This document shows, piece after piece, positions 6,801-16,244 of a DNA stretch of 64,000 nt. A model generated the notes under the pieces. The model was not told where the DNA came from, did no database searches, and worked only from the letters and a program-made list of their open reading frames with translations. Location of the stretch: the NCBI GenBank assembly GCA_036398095.1, contig DASWHR010000033.1, forward strand, positions 1 through 64,000. Direction: 5' to 3'. This DNA is from DASWHR01 sp036398095 (GTDB lineage: Bacteria > Actinomycetota > AC-67). Position 1 is the first letter of the stretch. The number at the start of each line of letters is the position of its first letter. Position numbers and translations under genes: made by a program.

Positions 6801-9622
6801 TTCTTCACCGTCTTTCTGGACGTTGTCGAGCCCTTGTTCGAGGTATCGGCAGCCGGAAGCGTGATCGTGAACACCGAGCCCTTGCCGGGCGTGCTTTGAG
6901 CGGATACGTCTCCTCCGTGAACGGTCGCGATGCGCTTTACGTAGGCAAGCCCGAGCCCGAGACCGCCGTATTCGCGGGTCTCGGATCCGTCGATCTGATG
7001 GAAGTCGCGAAACAGCGATGCAATCTTGTCCTTGGCGATCCCGATGCCCGCGTCGCGCACCACGATCCGGACCCCGGCCGGCTTCTTGGCACGCGATCCG
7101 TTCGCGAACGGTTCGGCTTCGATCGTGACGCGCACCCCATCCGGGGAGAACTTGACGGCATTGTCGATCAGCTCGTCGAGGCTCTTGGCGAGCAAGCGCG
7201 GGTCGGCGGCGACCGCCGGCACGCCGGGCGCGACCTTGACGGTGAAATGCCCGGTGGAGCGTCCCCTCCAGCGCACGACCGCATCGTCGATGAACGCCTT
7301 GACCGGCACCGATTCGGTGTGCGGCGTGAGCCGGCCGGCCTCCATCGCGGCGAAGTCCACCAGGATCTCGACGATCCGCTCCAGCCGCGCAGTGGATTCC
7401 AGGATCCCGTCGAGGAACGTCTCGGCCTTGTCTTTGGAGAACTTCTTGCGTTTGAGAATCTCGGTGTAGCCCTTGATCGGCGTGAGCGGGGTTCGCAGCT
7501 CGTGCGAGACGTTCGACAGGAACTCGCTCTTCATCCGCTCGGCTTGCATCTCGGCGGACACGTCGCGCAGAACGATCACGCGGCCGGCCGCCCGGCCGGA
7601 TTCGTCGCGAAGCGGAGCGGCCGTGATCGCGACCGGCACGCGCTCGTCGCCGCGTTCGACGGTCGCGGCAAACGAGCCGGGATTGGTCATCGCGCGCTCG
7701 GCGATCGCGACGTCGCCGGCGGCGCCGCGCACGACCGACGCGAACGTCTTACCGACCATCTTGGCGGCCGTCGTGCCGATGAGCTGCTCGGCGGCGCGGT
7801 TGACGGTCACGATCACGCCGCCGGCGTCGGTGGCGATCAGCCCGTCGCCCATCGACTGCATGATCGCCTCCATGCGCTCGCGAAGGTCCCCTTCGGTGAC
7901 GGCCGCGGCGCGCAGTTCTGCCGTCGACCGATCCAGCGAGTCGGCCATCTCGTTGAACGAGCGTCCAAGGTCGCCCAGCTCGTCGGGCGAGGATGCCGGC
8001 GCGCGCGCCGACAAATCCCCGCGACGAATCGCTTCGGCCGCGACGCGCAATCCGCGGATCGGCCGCGTGACGTGCCCACCGGCGAGCGCCGCGATCGCCG
8101 CCGCGACGAACGCCGCCGCCAGCGCGATCAGAAACAGGATACGGTTCAGCGCTTCGCGCGAGGCGCGCACGTCGCCGGCACTGCTGATCACGCCGAGCAC
8201 CGCGATCGTCTCGCCGGTGGTTCGCTTCAGCGGCACGAACGAAGCGAACGAGCGCGTCCCCGCGATCGACAGGCTCACGCCGAGCGCGTCGCCGTCCTCT
8301 TCGACGTCGCTGCGAATCCGCCCGCCGGGCCCCGCGTCGAGCGCCGCCTGCAGCGCCTCGGCGCCGTCGGCTCCGGTGACGGCAATCGCATCGCCGCCGA
8401 TGATGAGCGCCACATCGTCGTCTCCGGTTCGGAGGCGCTCCAAATACGGCCCGGTCACGACCCGCGACGTGGCCAGCGCACCCAGCGGCCGCGCGACCGG
8501 CCCGATCGGCGCGGCGGCGACGATGGCGAGCGTTCCGGGCTGGATGACCTCCAGGCCGCCGTTGCTTCGGCCGGCCAGCGCGTTTTCGGCAACGACGCCG
8601 GACCCGGCGACGCCCAGCCGCAACGCCTGCGGCACCTCGGGCGACGGATTGGCCTGGGTATAGGGCCCGATGTTCGCGAAGTCGCACCGGCGCGGCGGCT
8701 TGAGCGCGGAGCCGCCGATCCGTCCACCGGCGTGCACGGTCAGCATGATGTCGAAGTCGGGATACAGGCAGGCCAGGACCGACAGGCCGAGACGATCGTG
8801 GACCTTTCCCTGGGACGCCTGCGCCAAGTTGAAGGCAGTCTGCTGATCGGCGCGCACCTGCCGCTCGATCGAACCGGTCAGTGCGCCGGCGGTCACGCCG
8901 ACGCGCCGCAACTCCTCGCGCTCGACGTTGCGCGCGATCACGACGTCGAATGCGGCCGACAAGACCAGCACCAGCGCCGCGAGCGCGACGACGAAGGCGG
9001 ACACGAACCGCAAGCGAACGCTTCGGCCGATCGCGACGCCGAGCCACCGAACCAGCAGCAGCGCGCCGGCGAAGCGAAAGGCGTGCGACACCGCGAGCGT
9101 CGTGCCGCCGTCCGGCGGGGACAAGGCCAGCGCGACCTCGCCGCCGGCGAACGCCGCGAAGGCGGTCGCGAACGCGAACGACGCCGGGTCTTGGTCGCCG
9201 CGATGCGCGATCGCGCCGCGAAGGAACGCCGCCCCGGCGGCGATCGCAGAGATGACGGCCAAATTCGATGCGCCGCCGGACAGAAACAACCCGGCTGCGA
9301 TGAGTGGCGCGAAGCCGTGAACACCGACGGGCGCATCGTGACGGGGCGCCGCGATCGCGACGCCGCCGAGCGCGACCAGCGCGAAGCCGGCGGCGCGAAG
9401 CAGGATGAGCAGCGCAGCGCCGTCCTCGGCCGCGCCGGGGATGCGAGCACCGTGCACCACTTGCGCGACCGCGAGCAGCGCGAAACCGGCTGCTTGAGAC
9501 AAGGCCCGAGCGCCTCCGCCGGAGCGTGCGCGCCGGACTGCGTCCAGGCATGCTCCGACGGATACCGCAAGGATCAGAAACTCCGCCGCGAAGTGGAAGG
9601 GCACAACGAACTGACCTTCCAT
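6797..9622 (-). CDS. multi-TM sensor histidine kinase (HAMP-PAS-HisKA-HATPase)
   Basis: A 941-residue protein. Residues 1-200 contain about seven membrane helices. A further helix (about 205-230), a large extracytoplasmic sensor region (230-485) and another helix lead into a HAMP domain (about 510-560). A PAS domain follows (about 590-690). The kinase core has the H-box SHELRTPLTP (His 707), N-box DELIDNAVKFSPDG (Asn near 821), G1 DAGIGI and G2 GGLGLGLAY. No response regulator is adjacent. The gene lies 77 bp downstream of the PDZ-Lon protease and is translationally coupled to the FecR-like lipoprotein, so a protease/sensor/lipoprotein envelope-stress circuit is plausible but inferred. Confidence 0.9.
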   Translation of the reverse strand: MEGQFVVPFHFAAEFLILAVSVGACLDAVRRARSGGGARALSQAAGFALLAVAQVVHGARIPGAAEDGAALLILLRAAGFALVALGGVAIAAPRHDAPVGVHGFAPLIAAGLFLSGGASNLAVISAIAAGAAFLRGAIAHRGDQDPASFAFATAFAAFAGGEVALALSPPDGGTTLAVSHAFRFAGALLLVRWLGVAIGRSVRLRFVSAFVVALAALVLVLSAAFDVVIARNVEREELRRVGVTAGALTGSIERQVRADQQTAFNLAQASQGKVHDRLGLSVLACLYPDFDIMLTVHAGGRIGGSALKPPRRCDFANIGPYTQANPSPEVPQALRLGVAGSGVVAENALAGRSNGGLEVIQPGTLAIVAAAPIGPVARPLGALATSRVVTGPYLERLRTGDDDVALIIGGDAIAVTGADGAEALQAALDAGPGGRIRSDVEEDGDALGVSLSIAGTRSFASFVPLKRTTGETIAVLGVISSAGDVRASREALNRILFLIALAAAFVAAAIAALAGGHVTRPIRGLRVAAEAIRRGDLSARAPASSPDELGDLGRSFNEMADSLDRSTAELRAAAVTEGDLRERMEAIMQSMGDGLIATDAGGVIVTVNRAAEQLIGTTAAKMVGKTFASVVRGAAGDVAIAERAMTNPGSFAATVERGDERVPVAITAAPLRDESGRAAGRVIVLRDVSAEMQAERMKSEFLSNVSHELRTPLTPIKGYTEILKRKKFSKDKAETFLDGILESTARLERIVEILVDFAAMEAGRLTPHTESVPVKAFIDDAVVRWRGRSTGHFTVKVAPGVPAVAADPRLLAKSLDELIDNAVKFSPDGVRVTIEAEPFANGSRAKKPAGVRIVVRDAGIGIAKDKIASLFRDFHQIDGSETREYGGLGLGLAYVKRIATVHGGDVSAQSTPGKGSVFTITLPAADTSNKGSTTSRKTVKK

Positions 9623-9699
9623 ATCGCGGAGTATATCGGCGCAAATTCGCCCGTAGACAGGTGCTCCGGGGTGACTAATCCAGGATTAGTCGTTTGTGA

Positions 9700-10764
9700 C
9701 TAGTCATTTCTGACTACCGGGGAGGCCGGCGCAAGGCCGTCGAGCACGGCGATCGCGTCGGCGATGTCGCGTACGCCGTAGACCTTGATCGAGCGCGCAA
9801 CCGCCTCCGCTTGTCCGGCCTCGTCGAACGGGACCAGGAACACGTCGGCCCCGACGTACTCGGCGGCACGCACTTTCTGCTCGACGCCGCCGATCCGCCC
9901 GACCGTGCCGTCCAGCGCGATCGTGCCCGTGGCGGCAATCCGATGTCCGCGCGTGAGGTCCCCGGGGGTGAGCGCATCGGCCACCGCCAGCGAGAAGACC
10001 AAACCGCCGCTCGGCCCGACGATGTCCTGCGAGTCGATCGTGACGTTGACGGGAAGACGAAAGGCTTCGTCGGGCCGGATCCCGATGATCGGCCGCGGCG
10101 GCTGCGACGAGTCGGCGATCGTGGTGATCGTCACGCGCATCGTCTTGGAGGCGCGGATGATGCCGAAGTCCAGCTTCGTGCCCGCGGGATGCGAGCGGAT
10201 CGCTTCGCTCATCGCCGAAACGGTGGACACGGCGACCCCTCCGACCGACACGATCACGTCGCCTTCGCGCAAGACGCCGGCCGCGGGCGTGCCGGAAAAC
10301 ACCTTGATGACCCGCGCGCCGGAGATCGCCGATACGTTCAGCCCGGCCGCCCGCATCGCGACCACCGTGGCCGCGTACTTCGATTGCTCCATGTCGGCCT
10401 GATTGACCTCGTCCTGTTGCTCGTCGGACAGCCCCGGTCCGATCAGCACCGAGCGAGGCAACGCCTCGATCGCCGGGTCGATCGAAGCGCGCAGGTAGTC
10501 GAACACGTTGATCGTGTCGAGCGTGACCGACACCGTGGTGATCAGGAACGCGCCGTCGGATTCGCGCCGGTCGCCTTCGACGCGGATCAACTGCGACACG
10601 TCGGTGGCCGGTCCGGGCGAGAGCGCGTAGTAGTCGGTGTGATACAGCAACCCCCCGGCGACCATCGCCGGGACCAGCAGCGTCGCCGCCAGCATCGCTC
10701 GCCACCGGCCCGGAATTCGGGTCGGCACAGCAAGCGGAGGCGTGTATTCGGGGCGCTCGTCCAT
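9700..10764 (-). CDS. PDZ domain-containing Lon-like (S16) serine protease
   Basis: A 354-residue protein counted from the ATG at 10764; the frame extends upstream to 10872. One N-terminal membrane helix is followed by a PDZ domain (around ...SGTPAAGVLREGDVIVSVGG) and a Lon proteolytic domain. The catalytic dyad is visible: Ser 252 in GPSGGLVFSL and Lys 297 in GGVEQKVRAA, 45 residues apart as in Lon. It lacks an ATPase domain, as in YlbL-type proteins. I prefer the 10764 start because the upstream residues are poor in signal character and would overlap the divergent gene at 10860. Confidence 0.9.
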   Translation of the reverse strand: MDERPEYTPPLAVPTRIPGRWRAMLAATLLVPAMVAGGLLYHTDYYALSPGPATDVSQLIRVEGDRRESDGAFLITTVSVTLDTINVFDYLRASIDPAIEALPRSVLIGPGLSDEQQDEVNQADMEQSKYAATVVAMRAAGLNVSAISGARVIKVFSGTPAAGVLREGDVIVSVGGVAVSTVSAMSEAIRSHPAGTKLDFGIIRASKTMRVTITTIADSSQPPRPIIGIRPDEAFRLPVNVTIDSQDIVGPSGGLVFSLAVADALTPGDLTRGHRIAATGTIALDGTVGRIGGVEQKVRAAEYVGADVFLVPFDEAGQAEAVARSIKVYGVRDIADAIAVLDGLAPASPVVRND

Positions 10765-10832
10765 GGGGATGCCGGAAGCGTACCGGACTCCCGGACTGGA
10801 TTCGGAGCCCGAACCCATGGAAAAATGGCGGA

Positions 10833-10848
10833 ACGGGAAATTTTCCGT
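10833..10848. promoter_or_regulatory. imperfect palindrome between divergent genes
   Basis: ACGGGAAA and TTTTCCGT form an imperfect 16-bp dyad (7 of 8 positions pair). It lies 12 bp before the small membrane protein start and upstream of the PDZ-Lon start, so it could be a shared operator. No regulator is assigned. Confidence 0.35.
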
Positions 10849-10859
10849 GCCGCCTTCCC

Positions 10860-11246
10860 ATGACCGGCGCACCCGAAGACTTCAGCCGCGCGCTCCTGAT
10901 CGCCGGAGCCGTGCTGTTTCTGGGCGCCCGCTTCGCGGTGCGGATCGCCATGCCGCCCTCTCGGGGACGCCATCGCCGCAAGCCCGGATCGCCGCGGCCG
11001 CCGAGGCCGGCGCGGCCCGCGCGCGAAAGGCGGCCGGCGATCCGGCCCGATCCCGTTCCCGTCGCGGGCGGCGCCACCGGGTTGCTCGAATCGATCCCCT
11101 ACCTGGAGCCGGTCAGGCGGCACGTCCGGCTTCGAGGCGCCGCGCGCCTGGCGCTCGGAATCGCGGCGGCGGCACTGCTCGCCGCAGGACTGATGTTCCT
11201 GTTGGCCAGCCGGCTTCCGGCCTGGCTGGACTCGGCCGGGATTTAG
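10860..11246 (+). CDS. small two-TM membrane protein, unknown function
   Basis: A 128-residue protein with a hydrophobic helix near residues 10-30, a very basic Pro/Arg-rich middle (35-65) and a second helix near 98-118. I do not recognise a family. The Arg/Pro-rich stretch would face the cytoplasm if both ends are outside. It is the only forward gene between the PDZ-Lon and S8 protease genes. Codon usage and open length support a real gene. Confidence 0.55.
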   Translation: MTGAPEDFSRALLIAGAVLFLGARFAVRIAMPPSRGRHRRKPGSPRPPRPARPARERRPAIRPDPVPVAGGATGLLESIPYLEPVRRHVRLRGAARLALGIAAAALLAAGLMFLLASRLPAWLDSAGI

Positions 11247-11258
11247 AAAGACGCGCCG

Positions 11259-12545
11259 CTAGAGACGGGGCGCTGCGGGCGGCCGCGCCCGAACCTTCGA
11301 GTGCGCTCCCATCAGCACCAGCACGAGCACGGCGGCGACCCCGACCGGCGCGCCGCGCCGCGATCCGCGAGGCGCGGCCGGTGCGGACGCGCGCGGACCG
11401 TTCGTCGGATCGACGGACAGCGTCGGCGAAGGCGATGCGCTCGGCGTCCCGGCTCCCGACAGCCCGCCCTGCGTCGTCGCCGACGGCACCGCCGTCGGAC
11501 TCGCGCTCGGCCGAGGCGATGCGGTCCTCGGCGCGGAGCCGACCGCTCCGAACGCATCGACGCGACCGTATCCCGTCTCAACGTCGAACCCGGCCGGCCC
11601 GAGATCCACCGCCGTGTCGATGATGCGCTGCGCGGCACCCGCCGCCGAATAGCCCCGCGCGATCAGCATCGCCGCAATGCCCGAGACGTGCGCGACTGCC
11701 ATCGACGTGCCGCAGCCGCCGCCGTAGTCGGACTTCTTCGACTGCGGGTTCCACCAGGTCGACACGATCCAGTTCGGGTCGCCGCACGCCTTGGGATCGG
11801 TCGCCGATCCTCCGCCGGGCGCGACGACGTCCAATCCGTCTCCATAGTTGGCGTAGGCGGCACGCTCGTCGCCGCGCGTGGTCGCGCCCACGACCAGCAC
11901 CCCCGCGACGGTCGCGTCGTATGCGGTTTGCGCCTTCCCACCCTCGTCGTCGTTGCCGGCGGCGACGATCACGACCGCGCCGCCGCGCGCCGCATCGCGG
12001 ATCGCCCGGTCGACGCGAGTATCGCGCAGCAGCGTTTCCCCGGGGATCGGCAGATGATCGTCTTGCGCGAGGGAAAGATTCACCACGCGAGCGCCGCGCG
12101 CGACGGCCCAGTCGATGCCTGCGGCCACGTCCCCCGGATCTCCCTCGCCGTCGGCGCCCAGCACTCGCACCGGCAGGATCTTCGCGTTGGGCGCGACGGA
12201 GGCGATCCCGACGCCGTTGCCGGCCGTCGCGCCGATCGTGCCGGCGACGTGGGTGCCGTGCCCCTTGGAATCGGAGGCGTCGTCGTCGTCGTCGACGAAG
12301 TCGCGGCCGGCGAGCACACGGCCGGCGAGATCCGGGTGATGCGAATCCACGCCGGTGTCGATGACGGCGACGATGACGCCGCCGCCGCGCGTCGCATCCC
12401 ACGCCTGCGAAACGCGAAGCGACTTCAGACCCCACTGCTGCGCGTAGCCGGGGTCGTTGGGCTCGCTCGCCGCGAACGCGGCGGGAGCGGCGCACAGCAG
12501 CATGGCCGCGCCGGCGGCAACCCGGACGCCGCGGCCGGCGATCAC
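11259..12545 (-). CDS. secreted, membrane-anchored subtilisin-like (S8) serine protease
   Basis: A 428-residue protein with a signal peptide (cleavage near AAFAAS, residue 26) and an S8 catalytic domain: Asp 63 in VIDTGVD, His 96 in GHGTHVAG, the oxyanion Asn in VAAGND and Ser 281 in GTSMAVAHVSG. A Ser/Pro/Thr-rich linker (about 340-395) and a C-terminal membrane helix with basic tail follow, the same overall plan as mycosins. No ESX/type VII genes are nearby, so a mycosin role is not supported. The GTG start overlaps the MreB stop by 4 bases (GTGA). Confidence 0.92.
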   Translation of the reverse strand: MIAGRGVRVAAGAAMLLCAAPAAFAASEPNDPGYAQQWGLKSLRVSQAWDATRGGGVIVAVIDTGVDSHHPDLAGRVLAGRDFVDDDDDASDSKGHGTHVAGTIGATAGNGVGIASVAPNAKILPVRVLGADGEGDPGDVAAGIDWAVARGARVVNLSLAQDDHLPIPGETLLRDTRVDRAIRDAARGGAVVIVAAGNDDEGGKAQTAYDATVAGVLVVGATTRGDERAAYANYGDGLDVVAPGGGSATDPKACGDPNWIVSTWWNPQSKKSDYGGGCGTSMAVAHVSGIAAMLIARGYSAAGAAQRIIDTAVDLGPAGFDVETGYGRVDAFGAVGSAPRTASPRPSASPTAVPSATTQGGLSGAGTPSASPSPTLSVDPTNGPRASAPAAPRGSRRGAPVGVAAVLVLVLMGAHSKVRARPPAAPRL

Positions 12546-13552
12546 GAGGTCCTCCGCAGCGCGACGCCCGCGCGCTGCATCGCGTCCAGGTCGCTGAGCG
12601 CCATGCCGGCTCCGAGCACCGCGACGTCGGCGGCGCGGTCGACCAATCGGACGGGGATGCCGGTCTCGGACTGGATGCGGTCGGCGAAGCCGCGAAGCAT
12701 GCCGCCGCCGCCGGCAAGCGCGATCCCTCCGTCGAGCACGTCGTGGCTCAATTCGGGTTCGGTGCGCGACAGGACGGCACGCAACCCTTCGACGACCGGC
12801 CGGACGGCGTCTTCGAGTGCGGAGCGGATTTCTTCGCTGGTGACGATCACCGTCTTGGGCGCGCCGGTCTCAAGCTCGCGTCCGCGGATCTCGGCCTTCA
12901 ACTCTTCTTCCATCGGCGAGGCGGATCCGACTTGGATCTTGATTCCTTCGGCCGTGCGCTCGCCGATGACCATCCCGTATTCGCGGCGCAAGAACTTCAC
13001 GATCAGATCGTCGGCGTCGAAGCCGCCGACGCGAACGTGCTCGGACGAGACCATCCCGCCCATCGAGATGACCGCGATCTCGGTCGCGGCGCCGCCGATG
13101 TCGACCACGCACGACCCACGCGGTTCGGCGATCGGCAGGTTCGCTCCCAGTGCGACGGCGAGCGGCGCCTCGATCAGCCACACCTCGCGCGCGCCGGCGG
13201 ACAAGGCGGCTTCCTCCATCGCGCGTCGCTCGACTTCGGTCGCGCCGGTCGGCACGACCAGCAGCATCCGCGGCCGCGAGACCTTGCCGGCGCCGGCGTT
13301 GTCGAGCACATGCTCGATCATGCGCTCGGTGATCGCGAAGTCGCTCGCCGGCCCTCGCCGGAACGGCCACGTCGCCGTGACCGTTTCGGGGCTCGCCGAG
13401 GCGGCCGTCCACGACTGCCGTCCGACGGCGACGCAGCGCGCCGTGGATCGCTCCAACGCCACGACGGTCGGCTCGGTCAGCACGATGCCACCCTCCGGAG
13501 TCCAAGCGAGGGTGGTGGCGGTACCGAGATCGAGGGCGATGTCGCGGATCAC
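12542..13552 (-). CDS. mreB: MreB/actin-like rod-shape protein
   Basis: 336 residues from the GTG at 13552; the frame extends to 13654 but the extra residues are Arg-rich and not MreB-like. Actin-fold motifs are in order: phosphate 1 DLGTATTL near the N-terminus, VVPTGA.EVERRA, phosphate 2 VVDIGGAATEIAVIS, and the adenosine motif ALAGGGGMLRG. MreB polymerises under the membrane to guide wall synthesis. The usual mreC/mreD/rodA neighbours are absent; instead the gene is coupled to an S8 protease. Its promoter region is shared with the divergent DUF2342 gene. Confidence 0.85.
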   Translation of the reverse strand: MIRDIALDLGTATTLAWTPEGGIVLTEPTVVALERSTARCVAVGRQSWTAASASPETVTATWPFRRGPASDFAITERMIEHVLDNAGAGKVSRPRMLLVVPTGATEVERRAMEEAALSAGAREVWLIEAPLAVALGANLPIAEPRGSCVVDIGGAATEIAVISMGGMVSSEHVRVGGFDADDLIVKFLRREYGMVIGERTAEGIKIQVGSASPMEEELKAEIRGRELETGAPKTVIVTSEEIRSALEDAVRPVVEGLRAVLSRTEPELSHDVLDGGIALAGGGGMLRGFADRIQSETGIPVRLVDRAADVAVLGAGMALSDLDAMQRAGVALRRTS

Positions 13553-13712
13553 AAGACGAGATCCACGAAGTCGGGGAAGGAATCGCAGCGCACGAGAACC
13601 CTTTCGAAAATGGGACGCTCCATGATAACCGGGCGGGGTTCGCCGCGGCGGCAAATGTCCGCTCCGCGGGTCCCGCCTGCTCTGCGCGAGGCAGACCCCG
13701 ATGATAACGGCC

Positions 13713-13718
13713 TACAAT
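13713..13718 (+). promoter_or_regulatory. -10 element, probably for a leaderless transcript
   Basis: TACAAT ends 7 bases before the G of the GTG at 13725, the expected transcription start. No good -35 is visible. Confidence 0.45.
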
Positions 13719-13724
13719 AGAGAG

Positions 13725-14948
13725 GTGAGCAGCGACCCTTCCGGCCTTCCGCCGGATCTTCCACCCGACATCCTGGGCAGGATCCCATTGTTTGCCGAGC
13801 TGCAGAAGGTGCTGTCCTGGGCCGGCGGACCCGTCAACTGGGATCTGGCTCGCCAGGTCGCGGTCGCTGCCGCCGCGGCGAGCGGTCCGCAGGTCGTGGA
13901 TCCGTCCGTGGCCGCCGAGCTCAGCCAGGACGCGCGGACCGCGCATCTGTGGATCTCGGAGGCGACGGGCATCGGCGACCCGGGCGCGGTGCCGCCGGCT
14001 CGCGCGGTCTCCGCCGCCGACTGGGCCGAGCATGCGTGCATCGCCTACCGCGAGATGATCGATCCGCTCGCCGCGAAGGTCGCAGCCGCGATCGGCGATC
14101 AGGCAGGCAGCGCGCTGGGCGAGGCGCTCGGTGACGACGCGAGCGCACTTCCGCCCGGCATGGATGCCGGCGCGATCGGCGCGGCGCTCAAGCAGATGGC
14201 GCCGCTGTTCCTGGGCGTGCAGACCGGCGGCGTGCTCGGCGCGGTCGCCAAAGACGTGCTGGGAAGCCGCGACTTGTCGATCCCGCCGGCCGACGGCGCG
14301 CCGGTTATCGTCGTGCCCGCCGCGATCGCCGCGCTGGCCGAGGAATATCACCTGGACCCACGTGAGGCGCTGATGTACGTGGTCCTTCACGAGTGCGCGC
14401 ATCGCAACATCGAAGAGACGCTTCCGACGTTCCGCTCGAGCTTCTTCGCGCTGTTCCACGACTACGTCACTTCGCTGTCGATCGACTTCTCCGGCGCGTT
14501 CGAGCGGCTGCAGGGGCTCGACTTCGGCAATCCGGCGGGCGTCGAGGAACAACTCGGCTCGCAAGGCTTTTTCGACCTGCTCGACTCGCCGGCAAGCAGC
14601 GCCGCGGCCGGCCGTCTCGAGCATCTGATCGCACTCACCGAGGCGTTCGCCGACCGGATGGTCGACGCGGGAGCCGAAGGCCGGCTGCCGTCGGCGGCGC
14701 GACTGGCGGAGGCGGCGGCCCGGCATCGGTCGGGCGCCGAAGGCACCGCCGCCCTGCGGCAGTTCATGGGGGTCGGTGCGTCCGACGAAGCGCACCGCGC
14801 CGCGGCCCGCTTCATGCGCGCCGTCCTGAGCGACGCCGGGGACCACAATGGCTGGAACGCACTGAATCGCATGTGGGAGGATTCCGAAACGATGCCGACT
14901 CAATCAGAAATCGCAGACCATACGTCCTGGCTCGGGAGGATCCGATGA
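13725..14948 (+). CDS. DUF2342 zinc metalloprotease-like protein
   Basis: 407 residues from the GTG at 13725 (an in-frame ATG lies at 13701). The zincin motif HECAH is at about residues 222-226, with a downstream Glu in LTEAFAD that may be the third ligand. This family is annotated in mycobacteria as F420-biosynthesis-associated or zincin_2; its enzymatic function is unproven. The GTG is preferred because a TACAAT box lies exactly one promoter-spacing upstream. It ends in an ATGA overlap with the DUF72 gene. Genes of this family next to PDZ-Lon and UPF0182 genes are also known in mycobacteria (recalled synteny). Confidence 0.85.
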   Translation: MSSDPSGLPPDLPPDILGRIPLFAELQKVLSWAGGPVNWDLARQVAVAAAAASGPQVVDPSVAAELSQDARTAHLWISEATGIGDPGAVPPARAVSAADWAEHACIAYREMIDPLAAKVAAAIGDQAGSALGEALGDDASALPPGMDAGAIGAALKQMAPLFLGVQTGGVLGAVAKDVLGSRDLSIPPADGAPVIVVPAAIAALAEEYHLDPREALMYVVLHECAHRNIEETLPTFRSSFFALFHDYVTSLSIDFSGAFERLQGLDFGNPAGVEEQLGSQGFFDLLDSPASSAAAGRLEHLIALTEAFADRMVDAGAEGRLPSAARLAEAAARHRSGAEGTAALRQFMGVGASDEAHRAAARFMRAVLSDAGDHNGWNALNRMWEDSETMPTQSEIADHTSWLGRIR

Positions 14949-15640
14949 GCACGCTCTCCATCGGATGCGCCGGCTTTCCCGTCGAACCGGCCGAATACGC
15001 AACCCAGCTCGCCTACGTCGAGATCCAAGAGACGTTCCATGAAGGTCCGGCGCTAGAGACCGTCAAGCGCGACCTCGAGCGGGTCGCCGGCGACCTTCGC
15101 ATCGGCCTGGTCGCTTCGAAGGTGATCACGCACCCGCGACGCGACGCCGTCTACAAACGGCCCGGTCCCGACGTTCCCGACCACGCCTCGATCGGCCACT
15201 TCACCCGCTCGCGATGGACCGACGAGGCCTGGGAGCGGATGGACGTGCTCATCCGGGCGTTGCGGGCCGCGGTCGTCGTGCTCCGCACCCCGCCGACGTT
15301 CAAGAAAACCGCCGCGAACGCGCTGGCGCTGGAGAACTTCATCGCCCACGCGGAGCGTCCCGGCCTGGAGATCGTCTGGGACCACGACGGCACCTGGCCG
15401 GCGGCCGACGCGGCCGCGGTCGCCGAACGTCTCGGCTTGCTGATCGCCTGCGATCTGGCGAGTCCCCTTCCCACCGGCGAGCTGTACGCCCGCTATCCCG
15501 GCGGTCCCAAGGGCGCGGCCAGCCCGACCGACGCGGCGGTCGCGAAAGCCGCCAAGCAGGTCACCGGCCGTGAAGGGTTCGTGGTGTTCGCGAACGGTTC
15601 GCGCTGGGAAGACGCGCGCCGCTTCGCCAAAGCCGTTTGA
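14945..15640 (+). CDS. DUF72 domain protein
   Basis: A 231-residue protein starting MSTLSIGCAGFPV, with the ATG overlapping the upstream stop (ATGA) and a GGGAGG ribosome site inside the upstream gene. The IGCAGF start, the KVITHP and RTPPTFKKTAANALALENF segments and the late FVVFANGSRWEDA follow the DUF72 TIM-barrel family, where RTPPSF and a terminal NN/NG..A.N motif are conserved. DUF72 function is unknown. Coupling to the DUF2342 gene implies co-expression. Confidence 0.8.
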   Translation: MSTLSIGCAGFPVEPAEYATQLAYVEIQETFHEGPALETVKRDLERVAGDLRIGLVASKVITHPRRDAVYKRPGPDVPDHASIGHFTRSRWTDEAWERMDVLIRALRAAVVVLRTPPTFKKTAANALALENFIAHAERPGLEIVWDHDGTWPAADAAAVAERLGLLIACDLASPLPTGELYARYPGGPKGAASPTDAAVAKAAKQVTGREGFVVFANGSRWEDARRFAKAV

Positions 15641-15664
15641 CGGCCCGATCCTGACCCGCGGCGC

Positions 15665-16195
15665 CTACCGGCGGGTGCCTTCCACGATCGCGAGTGCGAA
15701 CGGCCACGACACTTCAGTGGTGTCGTAGGTCGCCGTCAGCGTCAGCCGATACGACCCGGGCTCCATCGCCGGCTGCCACGACATCGACGATCCCGGCGTG
15801 AGCCCGATCATCTCGGGCGGACGGCCGGTTCGCACGACCTCGAGTTGTGCTCGCTTGGGTGCGGCCGACAGCGTGAACAGCACCGGCGATTCGGAGGGGC
15901 CCTCCAGCGCCGGCGGCGCCGGCGGACGGAGCAGTGCGCATTCGTCTCCGAGGCAGTAGCGCGACGGCGTTGTCCGATGCGAGCCGGACGCGAGGAACAT
16001 GGCGGCCGGGGGAAGGTTCTTCGGCAACGCGACCGCGGCGGACTCGGGCCGGCCGGCCTGCTGCCGACCGGGCGGCGCGTTCGATGCGGACGCCGGTTCG
16101 CCGGTCGCGCCGGCGCCGGTGAAGCGAGCGTCGCCGGACGGCCCGCCCGAGCAGCCGGCCAGGGCAACGACGACGACGGCAACGAGCGCGCGCAT
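15665..16195 (-). CDS. putative lipoprotein, unknown function
   Basis: A 176-residue protein from the ATG at 16195 (another ATG is 9 bases upstream). The signal peptide ends with the lipobox LAGCSG. After a Pro/Ala-rich linker, the last 60 residues look like a small beta-sandwich (EPGSYRLTLTATYDTTEVSWPFALAIVEG). Two cysteines near residue 85 may form a disulfide. Family not recognised. It converges with the DUF72 gene, 24 bp apart. Confidence 0.65.
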   Translation of the reverse strand: MRALVAVVVVALAGCSGGPSGDARFTGAGATGEPASASNAPPGRQQAGRPESAAVALPKNLPPAAMFLASGSHRTTPSRYCLGDECALLRPPAPPALEGPSESPVLFTLSAAPKRAQLEVVRTGRPPEMIGLTPGSSMSWQPAMEPGSYRLTLTATYDTTEVSWPFALAIVEGTRR

Positions 16196-16244
16196 GTGTT
16201 CCACGATACCGGCGGCGGGCCGCCGCTCACGGCAAGGCGGGTCG

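Noticed and set aside
6569..9703. 1044-residue forward ORF opposite the histidine kinase
   Set aside because: Low-complexity Arg/Gly/Asp composition without domains; the reverse strand has all kinase motifs.
11259..12545. S8 protease as the mycosin of a type VII secretion system
   Set aside because: The architecture matches, but no EccB/C/D, ESX or PE/PPE gene lies in the window.
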